Source: Agarophyton chilense (Eukaryota > Rhodophyta > Florideophyceae > Gracilariales > Gracilariaceae). From it: a stretch of 64,000 nucleotides of DNA. The notes beneath the pieces are model-generated. The model searched no databases and had not been told where the DNA came from. It was given only the letters and a program-made list of their open reading frames with translations. Positions 26,694-37,071 of this stretch are shown here, in pieces (position 1 is the stretch's first letter; the number at the start of each line of letters is the position of its first letter). A program made the translations under genes and the position numbers. The stretch spans positions 496,001 through 560,000 of the forward strand of contig JARGXX010000027.1 of assembly GCA_030374765.1 (NCBI GenBank). The letters run 5' to 3'.

Positions 26694-27381
26694 TGTTGGA
26701 TAAGGAAATGCTGAAGGAAAGGTTGAGGGAATGAAAGGAAAGTTCGCCAGCTCTGGCTTGGATTTACTTGGAGGCGCTCAAACTTTCACTTATATACTAC
26801 TTCAAAACGTCAGCTTTCTAGACTCCAACCAAAAGTAAACCCTAGACTACAAAGCAGGGACACTCAATACTACCAATCATATTCAAGCACGACATTAACC
26901 CTAGTCACAGTTCATTGCAGCACACAACAAGGCAATACAACAGTGCACAGCACATCATTACACTGACGTGTGCACAAATTCAATATGCCAGCACACGCTT
27001 CTTGCAATCCGCCTCCATACACGTTCACCTTCCAGCACAGTACACCAAGTCTTCTGTGATACACATGACACGCTCTTCTCCAAGTACATTCGTTACACCT
27101 TGTGAGACGTGTACATACTACACCAGCTGGACATCCTGAACAGCGTGCACAATAGTACAAGTAGACCACGTACACACGTGTACTTCAGAAAATCCCAATA
27201 GTGCCATACCACTTGTACACACCACATTGCATGTGCACATTTGCAGTAGCCAATCACAGCCCGAGTTCACGTTGAGATCCGACTGACACGCATATGCGCT
27301 TTTCCAGAGGCACCCTCCAAAACAGCCCATGTTCCCCTGCGCTTTTGGTTTTCAGTGACAGCACAGGGTCAACAGCCAACA
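26694..27381 (-). repeat. Copia LTR, array copy 8 (last in array)
   Basis: Eighth and rightmost LTR. On the minus strand it is the 3' LTR of the terminal unit; no matching 5' LTR is found to its right, so the array ends inside a leader. Confidence 0.9.
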
Positions 27382-27401
27382 CCCCCCCTCTGTCACTGAC
27401 T

Positions 27402-28264
27402 TCAAAGGTCTAGGTGTCGGACGCCACTGTCTTCACGGAACCTCTCGTGCTTCACACGGCAAAGTGGTTTGTTGAGCATATCGGCAGTCATGCAAACGGT
27501 AGGGCAGTAGAACAACACAATCGACTTGTCACGTAGAGCTTCTCGAGTAAAGTGAAAACGAATGTCGATATGCTTGGTACGCTTGTTGACAACGCCATTT
27601 CGGGCAAGGTCAATGCACCCTTGGTTGTCAACATATACAGGCGTTGGTTCAACAAGCAACTTTACCGAATCGTCCACTTCTACTCCAATGACTATGCCGA
27701 TGCCATTCCACAAACGCTTAAGCCAGATGGCCTCTTTGGAACCACTGCACAGACTCACATACTCAGCTTCAGCACTAGACAGTGCAACCACTTCTTGCTG
27801 ACGTGAACACCATGACACAGGACCTCCAGCCATCATGAACAAGTATCCACTGGTAGACTTGCGGTTTGCAACATCGCCTGCCCAGTCAGAGTCCACGTAG
27901 CCGTGAAGTGCCAAATCGGTGTTCAAGCCGTAGGTGAGACCAAATGTACAAGTACCGTTGAGATAGCGAAGCACACGTTTGACTGCCTTCCAGTGAATCT
28001 CTCCAGGTTTCTCAACATACTTGGCAAGTTTGGACACCGCGTATGAGATGTCTGGACGAGTTCCTACAGACAAGTACATGAGACAGCCAATTGCCTGACG
28101 GTACGGCACCTCCCTGAGTACATCCTGAATCGCAGACAGGTCCATGCCAACTTCCATTGGAGTGTCAACTGGTTTGGACTGGTGCATGCCAAAACGTTCC
28201 AAGGCCTTTTGTGTGTACGCAGACTGTTGAGGTTTGGTCGACTGTGCCCCCAAGCCCTTTGGAG
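27402..28264 (-). pseudogene. Copia RNase H remnant, array copy 8
   Basis: Still identical in translation to copy 1. The disturbance of the last unit begins 157 bp further right. Confidence 0.9.
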
Positions 28265-28421
28265 TGTTGGAAATAGTGGAAAACAAAAAGTGGATTTAAG
28301 CATGGGCACTTTTGGGCACCCTCCGCGGAAAAACGCATATGCGCCTCATCTCAATCTCAACGTGAAACGGCCATCTGATTGGCTACTGCAAATGCCCTCA
28401 TGCAACGTGGTATGGACAAGT

Positions 28422-29643
28422 AAAAGAAGAGTCTGGTTCTAATGGGGCGTGTTGGGGCTTCGGCCCAAGTGGAGCGATTTGATTGGGCGAGAGCGCTGAA
28501 TGAGCACGGGCTATGCAGTTGGAGAGAATGTGCGAATGTGGGCTGGATACGGGGTTTGGCCGCAACAGCCGAATCTGGGCTGCGCGGGGTGGTTGGCACT
28601 GGCGCAACCACTTTGGATGATTTTTTTTGAGTTTTTATTTGATATGCTTCATGTTTGAAATTGTTTTGGCGCGCAACTCCTCGTCGCACAGTGGCAAGGT
28701 GTGAGACGTGGGTGACCCGCCGACGGTCAGCACCTAAGGAAGGCGGCGGAAGTGCGTGCGAGGTAGATATAGTTTTCAATGACGGTCGCCAACGATCGAA
28801 GTAAATTGTCAAGGCTGACTACCTTCCTTTGTTTCTCTTCTTTTATTTTTCTCTTCTTCTCGTCTTTTGCGCACCCCCTCTTCTTCCTTTTCCATTTACC
28901 TAACCTGCGCTCACGTTGTGATCATCATCACGCATCTTGGCAGAGTAGAAGGACCGTCGGGCGTTGATTTTGTTGAGCAGAGCCCTCTTGCGTTGGAACA
29001 CATCGCAAATCGGGCTTTCCACATATTGGCAGCGTTGTCGGCGTCCCGCACATGATCTAAATGCTCGTCACTGAGTGTGAGACCAATAATAGCTCTGGCC
29101 TTGGCATCTTTTCTTTTTCCAAGTCGACAGCTCATCTTCGTCAGTGGGTCTAACAGAGTCCCGAGGTGACCGTCGAGGTCCTTGAGTGCAAGCAGCAGCT
29201 CAATCTTCTGCTTCCATACGTGGAAGTTATCCTCAACCAGCTTTTCGATATTTCACCCAACTGAACGAATCCATGATGTGCAAAGTGTCACAAGAGGCCG
29301 AGATAGATGACTTGACAGCAACAGAGAAGTGAACAACAACAACAGACAACAACAACAAAGTGATCGGGTCGGTTGGGTGTTTTTCCTGCAAAAACAACCA
29401 AAAAACAACAAATAAGGTTTCTAACTCTGTCAATGAGATTGAACAGACAATAGTCTGCGGGCGCACTGGCAGGGCTTCCTATACCTGCGTCCCTAAAGGT
29501 CGGACCGTACTCTGGCGTCCCCTAAGAGCTCTTCCCTGGGGTAGTACACTAATTAAATTAAAATAATAATCTACATAGTCCACAGGTCGAACCGTTTCTG
29601 CAAGTCCTTACCTCCTCCCATCGTCAAAAGGAGAAGGCATTTA
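28422..29643. other. Insertion-only diverged end of the last array unit
   Basis: From 28422 the last unit follows the array sequence but with extra bases only. Examples are 4-5 bp at 28422, 1 bp near 28606, 2-3 T near 28621, 7 bp at 28734, 5 bp near 28869, 3 bp near 28983, 2 bp near 29010 and 29160, 1 bp near 29109 and 29250, and dozens of bases after 29360 and 29507. I noticed almost no substitutions or deletions before 29360. Density and size of insertions rise to the right. This is unlike normal sequence decay and fits a poor consensus at a repeat edge. Confidence 0.7.
28911..29274 (-). pseudogene. Copia gag N-terminus, array copy 8, frame-broken
   Basis: The same gag start as in other units (ATG at 29274), but several small insertions (near 29250, 29160, 29109, 29010 and 28983) shift the frame, so only pieces such as AKARAIIGLTLSDEHLDHVR can be read. 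Either the last copy is a pseudogene or these are sequence errors. Confidence 0.7.
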
Positions 29644-29868
29644 CAGTTGCTCTCTGATGTGGTTGCGGGTGTGTACTCTGTTTCCCACTACGAGGCTATG
29701 ACATATTTGATAAATTATGAAAGAATGAAGTAACAGAGGATAGACGATCGTTTATCTTTGACGCCGAAGATATGAAAACCTTCAGCACAAAAAATTTAAG
29801 GATATTGACAAAGTTTACAAAAACCATCGATGTCGTAATTTTGGCCTCATGTGAGGCCAGTGGTCGTA
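29644..29868 (-). repeat. Dispersed repeat, inverted relative of 52442-52730
   Basis: Read on the minus strand, this stretch shares long blocks with 52442-52730: a start TACGACCACTGGCCTCA, a near-palindrome GGCCTCATGTGAGGCC (29843-29858), TTTTTGTAAACTTTGTCAAT, TCTTTCATAATTTATCAAAT, GTAGTGGGAAACAGA and CAACTGTAAA. Between them it also keeps short collinear pieces of the array leader (for example GAAGATATG and CCTTCAGCA), so it reads as a mosaic of the two sequences. The fragment FFHNLSNMS can be translated in both copies. Its type is unknown. Confidence 0.6.
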
Positions 29869-30586
29869 AAGATACTAGAGCGCGCTCCTGTCTATAAAAC
29901 TTGATTTTGAAATTCCGACTCCGCACGAGCCCCATCACCCACTTCATCGTTCGCCAGTGCGAAACCTCCCCAACACCTCACCGAACCATCCAGTGCGGCA
30001 GCGCGACATACAGCACCGAGCTTCATTCGACACGGAACGATATGCGTGGCGTGCGCACAGCCGTTGCTTAATCAACTCCTAGTTTGATATCGTAGCTGCA
30101 CGCTACCAATACCAGAGTGGCTACAAGTTTAGCTCTCTATCACCGTTGCGGTGTGTCTAGCAAGGAAGGGGTTCCAACCCTTTTCCACCGCCGCTTGTGC
30201 GCACAACTGCGATATCCACCTTCGGCTTCACATGGCAGACAAAGCATCCCCCGGTTTAAAGAAGAATACTGTCCACCGATATCATCGAACATTGCGCGGG
30301 TATGTTTTCTCGCGAACTAAAGAAAAGGATGCCCGTGGATGTTCAAATCTAACTTGCGATTGTTGAGGAGGGAAAGCGACGGCATCAACAGCGAGCAGAC
30401 GACGTCGACGCGCAGTTTTTTCGCTTACACACCGAGCGCGAGAAGGTTTGCGACGAGCTATCGCTGGGGACGATGCAGATCGGCATCATTCGGAGGAAGC
30501 ACACGGCGAGCTAACGTTGGAGACAATGCATAGATCGGCAGCATTTGGAAGAAGCACACATAGCGCGCAGCTTCTCATGGACGTCG
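29869..30586. other. No recognisable gene
   Basis: I see no supported coding region. An imperfect direct repeat of about 40 bp lies at 30472-30510 and 30525-30570 (shared cores GATCGGCA and GAAGCACAC). Confidence 0.4.
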
Positions 30587-30865
30587 CTACCGCGGACGAC
30601 AGTGCCTACGTGCAACACGCCAGTCAGTTGCTACCACGTTGGCATGCCCGTCAATCACATTGACAGCGAATTTATTGCCGGTGGAACGATCACTGGCCTG
30701 ATATACTTGCGAAAAATGACCACGTCCAATGCACCGCTCCCGTTTGTAAAAGCGTTCAAACGACGTTCCAACAGAAAGGTTCAAAACATCAATACAGCGT
30801 GCAAACGCGTCGCGCAACTGAGCACGCAAGGTGATGGTGACTTTTTCCGAGAACAGCCCACACAA
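30587..30865 (-). pseudogene. Protein kinase N-lobe fragment
   Basis: On the minus strand the fragment contains a glycine-rich loop, IGRGHFSQVYQASDR, followed by GNKFAVNVID, the start of a Ser/Thr kinase N-lobe (CAMK-like by feel). In active kinases the second block is AVKxI with the ATP-anchoring lysine; here the lysine is asparagine. Homology ends within 10 residues and a stop follows at 30587. Upstream, AQLRDAFARCIDVLN could be the last helix of a PH domain, but I cannot follow it further. There is no ATG in a sensible place and no catalytic loop downstream. I read it as a degenerate kinase exon or pseudogene. Confidence 0.45.
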
Positions 30866-32100
30866 ATACGAGGGTTAGTCAAGGGATCAAAGCTTCTGGA
30901 CAGGCGAGCGCCATAGCTCTGGATACAATGGCTCCGTATGGGCTGTGAGTGTGGAGCCGCGCAACTTGAAGAACAGACACCGCTCCTTGATGTTCGAGCT
31001 GGAGAAGATGGAATGTTTCTGCATGCAGTCTCGATCAAGCCAGCCAGACTCCTGGGAGTCGGCAGAGTACCGCTATTGAACCATACACAGGGCACGGTAG
31101 CGAAAATGAGATGCAGCGGGGTGAGGTGTGAGACAGAGAAGATGAAGAGAAAGGACGGTGTAAAGCCGCCTTGGGAGCCTTACGTTTGGTGGTGCTCGTA
31201 GAGCCCCGAAACAAAAATCTGGACTCATTTCGACTGAGGCGCGTGTTAGACTTACATATATCGCGCGAAACGCTGCCACAGGCCGGCCAAACGAAACATG
31301 TGTGCTGGAGCAGGATTGCCATCGCCATCTGTGGAACACGCTCTTTCGACACGCTGAACAGCGAAATTCCGCATCACGTGGTGTATCGCGCGCGTGGTTG
31401 CAGAAAGCCTCTCAAGAGCATGATAACAGCCACCACTCCGTAATGCTTAGCGAAACTGCATCGAGTAGCATGCCGAGCCCTGCAGAGCTCCACTAAGGTA
31501 ATTTGATCTTCTGAGGGATACGTGCCGCAGATTTGAGCCTGACCGCTACCGCTGCCGTTTCGATTCTCTTCTGACTCTAGTGTACCTCGCACAAGCGTTC
31601 TTCTCCTTTTTGATGTGTTTGCGTTCAGAATACTCTCATAAACCTTGCGGTTGGTAATATTCTTTGCACCTGTTCCGGATCTACTGCTGGCGTTTATCCG
31701 TTTATCTGAAGATCCTAAAATAAGCTTCAAGAGTTGCAGCGCTCAATAATAACCTGTGTGATGAATGATTAATTTACGACTTCTGTTCGATCGGAGCAAC
31801 CCCATGAGGAGGCCATGTTTCGCCTCTAACAATATTCTTGACTTGCGCGCATGGAACATTGTCACTGGTGTGAACTGTCTCATCCAACGGCCCTTCGGGT
31901 CTCTTCTCCTCATAAACTGTTGCTCCGCGATGATTATCAAGCCGTTTCTGCAACATATCTCAAAATTGGAATCGCATGGGTCACATTTTGGTGCGGACAA
32001 AGCTCTACTACACAACTTTAGAAGTGAGTGTCTGAAAGCCAGCTGCTCTCATCTTCAGTTTGATTGCAATACTCTCGTTTCTAAAAAGATCTGTTTTGAG
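30866..32100. other. No recognisable gene
   Basis: Several frames of 80-150 codons exist on both strands but none shows a domain, and they overlap one another. Probably intergenic or decayed sequence. Confidence 0.4.
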
Positions 32101-32816
32101 TGTAGTATCCGCTCTAACGGAGAGAGCAGACACCTGCAACAGCGTTCGGACTGCCGATGGGTTGCTTGCGGCGATGTAAAAGGGGTGGTAGAGCTACAAC
32201 ACCAGCGAGCTGGAAGTGGGGTGTAAGGCCACTACTCGCCAGCGAGGGTGAAGAGTCCAACTGTAAAACGTTGATGGAACGTAGGTACGAGACGGATCGT
32301 GAAGTGGTTGGGGGCTGACTCTCTATTATAGCTCGTCCGGATCTCCGGTTAAGGAATCCTAAGCGAGGAACAGAATAGTCATGATGCCCATGCTGTCTCC
32401 TTTACTTGGAGTCGGCGCTCACCTCTGGTACACTATATAATGTGTACCAGGGTGAGTGCCCAAATAAATATATAAATAATACCCAGTGGTCAGCCACTTA
32501 GCCGAACCACTGTATGGGTATGGTCCCTAATGGACGTCTAGCTACAAAGGGTAGTAAAGCCCTCTACGTGGATCGCCACTACATGCGCCGTTGCCAATAT
32601 GGCATTCCCCTAGGAAGGGTCACAACTATGCGCGCGCCGTGGTAAGCCACTCGACCCATGACGCCACGTGTTCCACTAAGACATTCTGCCTCTAGGCATC
32701 CTATGCGGGATGCCGCTTCATATCAAAATGCTAATGATAACACTCACTCATAAGTTCCAACCCCGACTTCGCGAAAAACCAACCTATCGGATTCCTCGAC
32801 ATAGTAGAATACTACA
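32101..32816. mobile_element. Solo LTR, family 1 copy a (716 bp)
   Basis: The sequence begins TGTAGTAT and ends ATACTACA, an 8-bp terminal inverted repeat with TG...CA ends. The flanks are TTGAG (32096-32100) and CTGAG (32817-32821), a 5-bp target duplication with one mismatch. It is homologous along its length, in direct orientation, to 35029-35643: both contain CTCCGGTTAAGGAATCCT and a short hairpin-like block around CTGTGCAC/GTGCACAG or TGGTACAC/GTGTACCA. No internal coding region is attached, so it is a solo LTR or LTR-sized non-autonomous element. Confidence 0.7.
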
Positions 32817-33192
32817 CTGAGCAACAAATCTCTGACCTCCGTCGTTTTTTTCCTTGATTGTATTGTTAATCTTTGAGTCGTAGGGCTGTAGGAAGTGGAA
32901 GTATTTGAGGAAAGTTGTACTACGATACCGTTCTAAGATTGGAAGTACAGAATCAACTCATGCCCATTACGAGAACTGTGTCAGTTTAAGAGCAGGGGAA
33001 CTGCTTTACACATATTTACCATTTCGCTACTGAACTTATTGAAATGCGTTTCCATATCCGTCATGAGTTGCATGGTCATAGACCCTTTTTAGAGCCCACA
33101 ATTTGGCTACGACTGGGTAGCAATTGAGAAGATGCAATCCAATTGAGACTGTTTGGGAGCTTCGGTTTAAAGTGTTCGGCGATGGGGAGATT

Positions 33193-33564
33193 CTACCATG
33201 GAACAGCCTTTTTGCCGGCATTAGCAAAATCAGGAGGAACGACAAAACCCGACGCGGTAGCAATAAAAATGGCCATTACAAATGCACTGATTCCTTTCAA
33301 TTCTTGACATCTCCCTCCGAGATTTGATTTCAAAGATGTTTTAACTTTTATTTGCTTTCCGTTCATCGCACACATCGCTGTTTCGTCGAGGTTTTAAATT
33401 CTGTTTGGGATTTCAAATTAATCTTGGTGTTGCTTCTTGAGTTGCTGTAAATAATCTACGAGTGTCCGAACGAGGCTAACTTTTTCACCGGCGAAGTACT
33501 TATGTATGTGATTTTCTTCCCTTGGGTATGTTAGTTGGCGACGAAGGGCACGAAAGGACCAGTA
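33193..33564 (-). pseudogene. Decayed DDE transposase fragment
   Basis: In a single minus-strand frame I read WSFRALRRQL, then a helical stretch, IPNRI-stop-NLDETAM, and later GFVVPPDFANAGKKA, stopping at 33193. The pattern 'IPxxRI(F)NxDET' is the first catalytic Asp block of pogo/Tigger-type DDE transposases, and a VPPxxxFAGK-like block normally follows. Two in-frame stops lie at the end of the helical stretch and just before NLDETAM. No further catalytic Asp block is recognisable downstream. Confidence 0.42.
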
Positions 33565-34592
33565 TGTGTCACAACAAAGTATTGGAATTTTGTAAATTTT
33601 TGCCCATCGTTTGCTATTTGGACATTACACTGCTTACGGTAGTCAACATCGAGGGAAAACCCACGTTTAGCTTTTTATTGTGCCCGGTAAACCACCAAAG
33701 TCTCTTATGTCTCTGTCAGGATTGTACGGCGACCCGGGAAGTGTTTTGTTGGGTGGAGCAACTTCGTTAAGTTTGTTTCATTGTTCTTTTTTCACGCTTA
33801 ACGAATGCGGTAGACGATTTTAGAAGTCAGCCTAAAAATACTCAAGACGTCTGCAACTAATTTTCCGTTCTTGAAAAGTCGAAGAGCTTTCTGACGGGCC
33901 GCTTCTTTTCGCACTCTTTTTTCTGCGCTGCGTTATTTGCGCGCATTTTGGCCTCGAATCGACTCGGGCATTTTGAAATGCGTAAAGAGACTATCTAGGC
34001 CATATATAGGTCTCGAAACTGTGTAGAGTGGACCTAGACACAGAGTGCTCTATCTCCTGGAAGTGGAGGATAATGATGAGTTCGACAGAAGGTTGGTCCG
34101 GTGTTTTGTCAAATGTAACCAAGCGTCAAATTAATCCAACGGGAGGGTTAACCCTTGCAGTCTTTGAGCTTCCGGGTTTGTTGATTTGGACTGAAAAACT
34201 GACGAACATTGTAATTTTTTGTCGGACTGCTTTCGACCGTCTTTGTAATAAAACGTTTATTTGGGGTCATTTTGGCAACAATAAAACTGATACAACTCCA
34301 ATAGCTAACGCTTCTGCCCAAAAAAAAAAATTACGGACAAAGTAGAGGATTCACGCCGTAGGAAGTGGCGTTTAATTTTCATGAAAACGTATTACATGAT
34401 GTACATGTGCAATACGGGCACGACACTTTAACGAAACAAGCACACGAAATTTTGTGCAATAGGCATTCTGTACGAAGATATTTTCGTATGTTATGGCGCG
34501 AAATATAGTTTGGTAAAGCAGTCGGAAAGAAGGCATCAAGTAACCCATATTGCGAAACAGATTATCGCCCCAACCCTGACGGCATATCCCTT
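33565..34592. other. No recognisable gene
   Basis: AT-richer sequence than the flanks, with an A-run at 34320-34330. Open frames at 33522-33770 and 34028-34345 show no domain or sensible context. It may be the rest of the decayed transposon at 33193-33564. Confidence 0.4.
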
Positions 34593-35028
34593 ATGGCAAA
34601 AACTACTACGAACGGTAGCGGACCTTCTCCGAAGGCAGAAGATTTTCGGACTGCTGAAACTCTCTGGGCAACCACCTCAGCATTCTCCAAACCAAAGCGA
34701 AAGGGCTTTCGGTTTATCAAAGCATATGACATGGTTTTATTGCGTGCGGTTCGGCTAGCTGGTGCTCATATTGCGGAACATGGTCAATCCGATAGATTAT
34801 ATCAGGAGGTTCATAAGACTTTTATGGAGCACGTAACTTACGTAGTTTTCAAGCAAATGCAAGAACCGTCTTTCAAGACGCTCGTAGATCGCTTCAAGCG
34901 GGTTGTCGCGCAGCGTAGAGAATATGTGAAGGTGACCAGTAGGGCGTCCGGAATCACCGAAAAGTATGGTGAGAAGAAAATACTTGTAGATTATCCTATT
35001 AATGAAATGGACGTGAAGCAGGAAGCGA
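34593..35028 (+). pseudogene. SANT/Myb-like domain protein, split by two LTR insertions
   Basis: The frame starts MAKTTTNGSG and has a helical core (KGFRFIKAYDMVLLRAVRLA, then FKTLVDRFKRVVAQRREY) of the kind seen in Myb/SANT-like DNA-binding proteins found near mobile elements. At 35028 it runs into a solo LTR. Joining across the LTR and its AGCGA duplication keeps frame into IRAEKD, then a TAG at 35666-35668, and beyond that LLAVEENIRGMAVKQH, typical of the tail of such proteins. The frame then meets the Copia insertion at 35789 and resumes after it at 40412, ending at 40464. The TAG could instead be the real end, giving about 151 residues. Confidence 0.45.
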
Positions 35029-35643
35029 TGTAGTATCCGCTGTACGGAGAGAGCAGACACCTGCGACAGGGTTCGGGACTGCCTAATAGATGCTTGTGGC
35101 TAACGGGAAGGTGTGGCGGAGCACAACACTAGCGAGCTAGAATGGGGGTTGTAAGGCCCCACTCGCCAATGAGGGTGGTTGGTACTATGGAACGGACAAC
35201 TACTTATTGTAGCTTGTCCGGGTCTCCGGTTAAGGAATCCTGAACAAGGAACAAGTCAGTTGTGAGCCCGTATGTTATCTCCTTTACTTTGAAGTCGCCG
35301 CTCCCCTCTGTGCCTTAAGTACGGTGCACAGGGGTGAGCGCCGCACAGAATGATATCTAGATATAAAATTGGTTAGCCGATTAACCCCTCTACAGTACAT
35401 GATAATGGTCACGTGGCTACCCACTACAATATATGCGACGTTTCCAATCCGGTATTTCCCCACTAAGTGTCGAATCGGATGCGCCGTGGCAGATCGAAAT
35501 CCCACGTGTAACATAACACCTCACAGACCATCTGCAGGGTGCCATTTCATAGCTTCGTCCTAGCCGTTGCACTCACTTATGAGTATCATCATACTTATCC
35601 AAAAAAATCTTCCATTGGTATTCCGACAGTGCAGAATACTACA
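35029..35643. mobile_element. Solo LTR, family 1 copy b (615 bp) with perfect TSD
   Basis: It begins TGTAGTAT, ends ATACTACA, and is flanked by a perfect 5-bp target duplication AGCGA (35024-35028 and 35644-35648). It is homologous to 32101-32816 but 101 bp shorter. The perfect duplication shows a single integration followed by LTR-LTR recombination, or integration of an LTR-only form. Confidence 0.8.
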
Positions 35644-35789
35644 AGCGATAAGGGCTGAGAAGGATTAGCAAGCAGCAGTAGTGAAGCCCTTGCTGGCCGT
35701 AGAAGAAAACATTCGAGGCATGGCCGTGAAGCAACATGGATGCAGTGATAGAGTTCGAGAAGGGGGTAGTCACACAGGCCCGGGATTCC

Positions 35790-35879
35790 TGTCGAACAGC
35801 ATTACAGCCACAACAGTACTTAAGCAGTAGACGACGACGAGATCAAAGTAAAGAGAACGGTCAGTGCCTTCCACTCACA
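35790..35879 (+). repeat. 5' LTR of the Copia element (90 bp)
   Basis: Begins TGTCGAACAGC and ends CCACTCACA. Unusually short for a Copia LTR; no TATA box is obvious inside it. Confidence 0.88.
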
Positions 35880-35891
35880 GGTTATGGATCA
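35880..35891 (+). promoter_or_regulatory. Primer binding site, half-tRNA type
   Basis: GGTTATGGATC follows the LTR directly. GGTTATG is complementary to CATAACC, the anticodon and adjoining loop of initiator tRNA-Met, the same site used by the array element, although the match is shorter here. Confidence 0.65.
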
Positions 35892-36131
35892 TACGCTAAC
35901 CTGAACCCCAACCCCAACATCCCATTTCCCCTCAAAACGGATCCACCAAACCTCCGTCTCGCCCGCCGACTCGGGCGCGACCTCCGACAAGACCCCGATA
36001 TCCAAACCCTATACAACAACGCGCTCACCACCGCCAACGACTCACACACACCACAGGACACCACTCAGCACCACAGCACACCACCATCCCACTCCACAAC
36101 TGCAACATCACACCAAACCTCCTCCACTACC

Positions 36132-37070
36132 ATGGATCCCGACAAAACACATAAACTCCCCACTCTCGATATGACAAACTACGCGCCATTTTACCTGGCG
36201 GTAGACAAGTACGCCGCCACCATCGAAGCCACCGATCACCTTGAAGGCAACCCCCCACTCCCACAGGACTCAGAGGAACTCAAGCTACACAACACAAAGA
36301 AGAACAAAATACTCTCCGCAGTACTAAGCAGCGTACCCAATGACATACTCGGCCTCCTTATTGTTCCCCTAGAGAAACCCACACCCCACGATCTAGTGAC
36401 CAAAATTGTGGCACATATCAACCAGTCGACGAAAGACGACCATCAATTTCTGAAGACAGAAGCGGAAAGCATCATTTATACAACAGACACGACGATAGAT
36501 ACATTTCTCGCTTCTCACATGGCCGTCCGCCGGAAAATGGTTGCAGCCCGTTATCCCAACATTACGGACGAAGAGACAACCGTAGACTTCATGATCGCGG
36601 GACTCCGCACCAACGCATCCTTCACCCCCATCCTTGGACCTATACTTGCCAGCAAACCCACCACCATCCGCAACTTCACGCGCATATTCAAGTCCCTCAA
36701 CACACTATATCAACCCATGAACACAGGCCAAGCCCAAGCATCAACCACACCGAGAATCACCGGGGACTATGGTACTACAATTCGTTATCAACCCGCACGA
36801 CAAGGATATCCACGAACGACATACCCTGTTCGACGCATACCGTTCAACCAACTCTGCACCTACCATAAATCGCTGGGAGTCCGATGCAACCACACAGACG
36901 ACCAGTGTCGTGACCAAAGACACCCGAAATACCGCAACGCGAAACCACAGGCGAATTACGTACAAGCAGCGCCAGCTTACCACCATCAAACCCTACCGCC
37001 CCCACCGATAATCTACAACGGAGTGCCACAACTCCCCAACAACCCCCCCCCAAGTCGCTGTCACATCTGA
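36132..37070 (+). CDS. Copia Gag
   Basis: A 312-residue capsid protein starting MDPDKTHKLPTLDMTNYAPF. The middle region with TIDTFLASHMAVRRKM is a UBN2-like gag core that would assemble virus-like particles in the cytoplasm. Near the C-terminus CTYHKSLGVRCNHTDDQC is a variant Cys/His knuckle. I chose the ATG at 36132, about 240 bp after the PBS; the open frame extends upstream through the LTR into flanking sequence, which is not coding. The stop at 37070 is followed within 30 bp by protease sequence in another frame. Confidence 0.8.
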   Translation: MDPDKTHKLPTLDMTNYAPFYLAVDKYAATIEATDHLEGNPPLPQDSEELKLHNTKKNKILSAVLSSVPNDILGLLIVPLEKPTPHDLVTKIVAHINQSTKDDHQFLKTEAESIIYTTDTTIDTFLASHMAVRRKMVAARYPNITDEETTVDFMIAGLRTNASFTPILGPILASKPTTIRNFTRIFKSLNTLYQPMNTGQAQASTTPRITGDYGTTIRYQPARQGYPRTTYPVRRIPFNQLCTYHKSLGVRCNHTDDQCRDQRHPKYRNAKPQANYVQAAPAYHHQTLPPPPIIYNGVPQLPNNPPPSRCHI

Positions 37071-37071
37071 G

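Larger units (their letters stand above)
1..28421 (-). repeat. Head-to-tail array of a 3.75-kb single-LTR Copia-derived unit, about 7.6 copies
   Basis: The same 3,750/3,751-bp sequence repeats from the left edge of the window. Taking base 1 as phase, units run 1-3751, 3752-7502, 7503-11252, 11253-15002, 15003-18752, 18753-22502, 22503-26252, and a partial unit from 26253. The only difference I noticed between full units is one T in a TATTACG/TATACG site: present in units 1 and 2 (near 331 and 4082), missing from unit 3 onward. Each unit holds one LTR, a PBS, a leader of about 1.2 kb, the start of gag, an inverted LTR-like block, the RNase H end of pol and a polypurine tract, all read on the minus strand. 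The left end lies outside the window; the right end is blurred (see 28422-29900). Confidence 0.95.

Noticed and set aside
1..28421. CRISPR-like or phage-type repeat array
   Set aside because: Unit length, LTR structure and retroelement coding exclude it; no short direct repeats with unique spacers were seen.
31765..32226. 153-codon plus-strand frame
   Set aside because: It runs into the solo LTR at 32101 and shows no domain; judged a chance frame.
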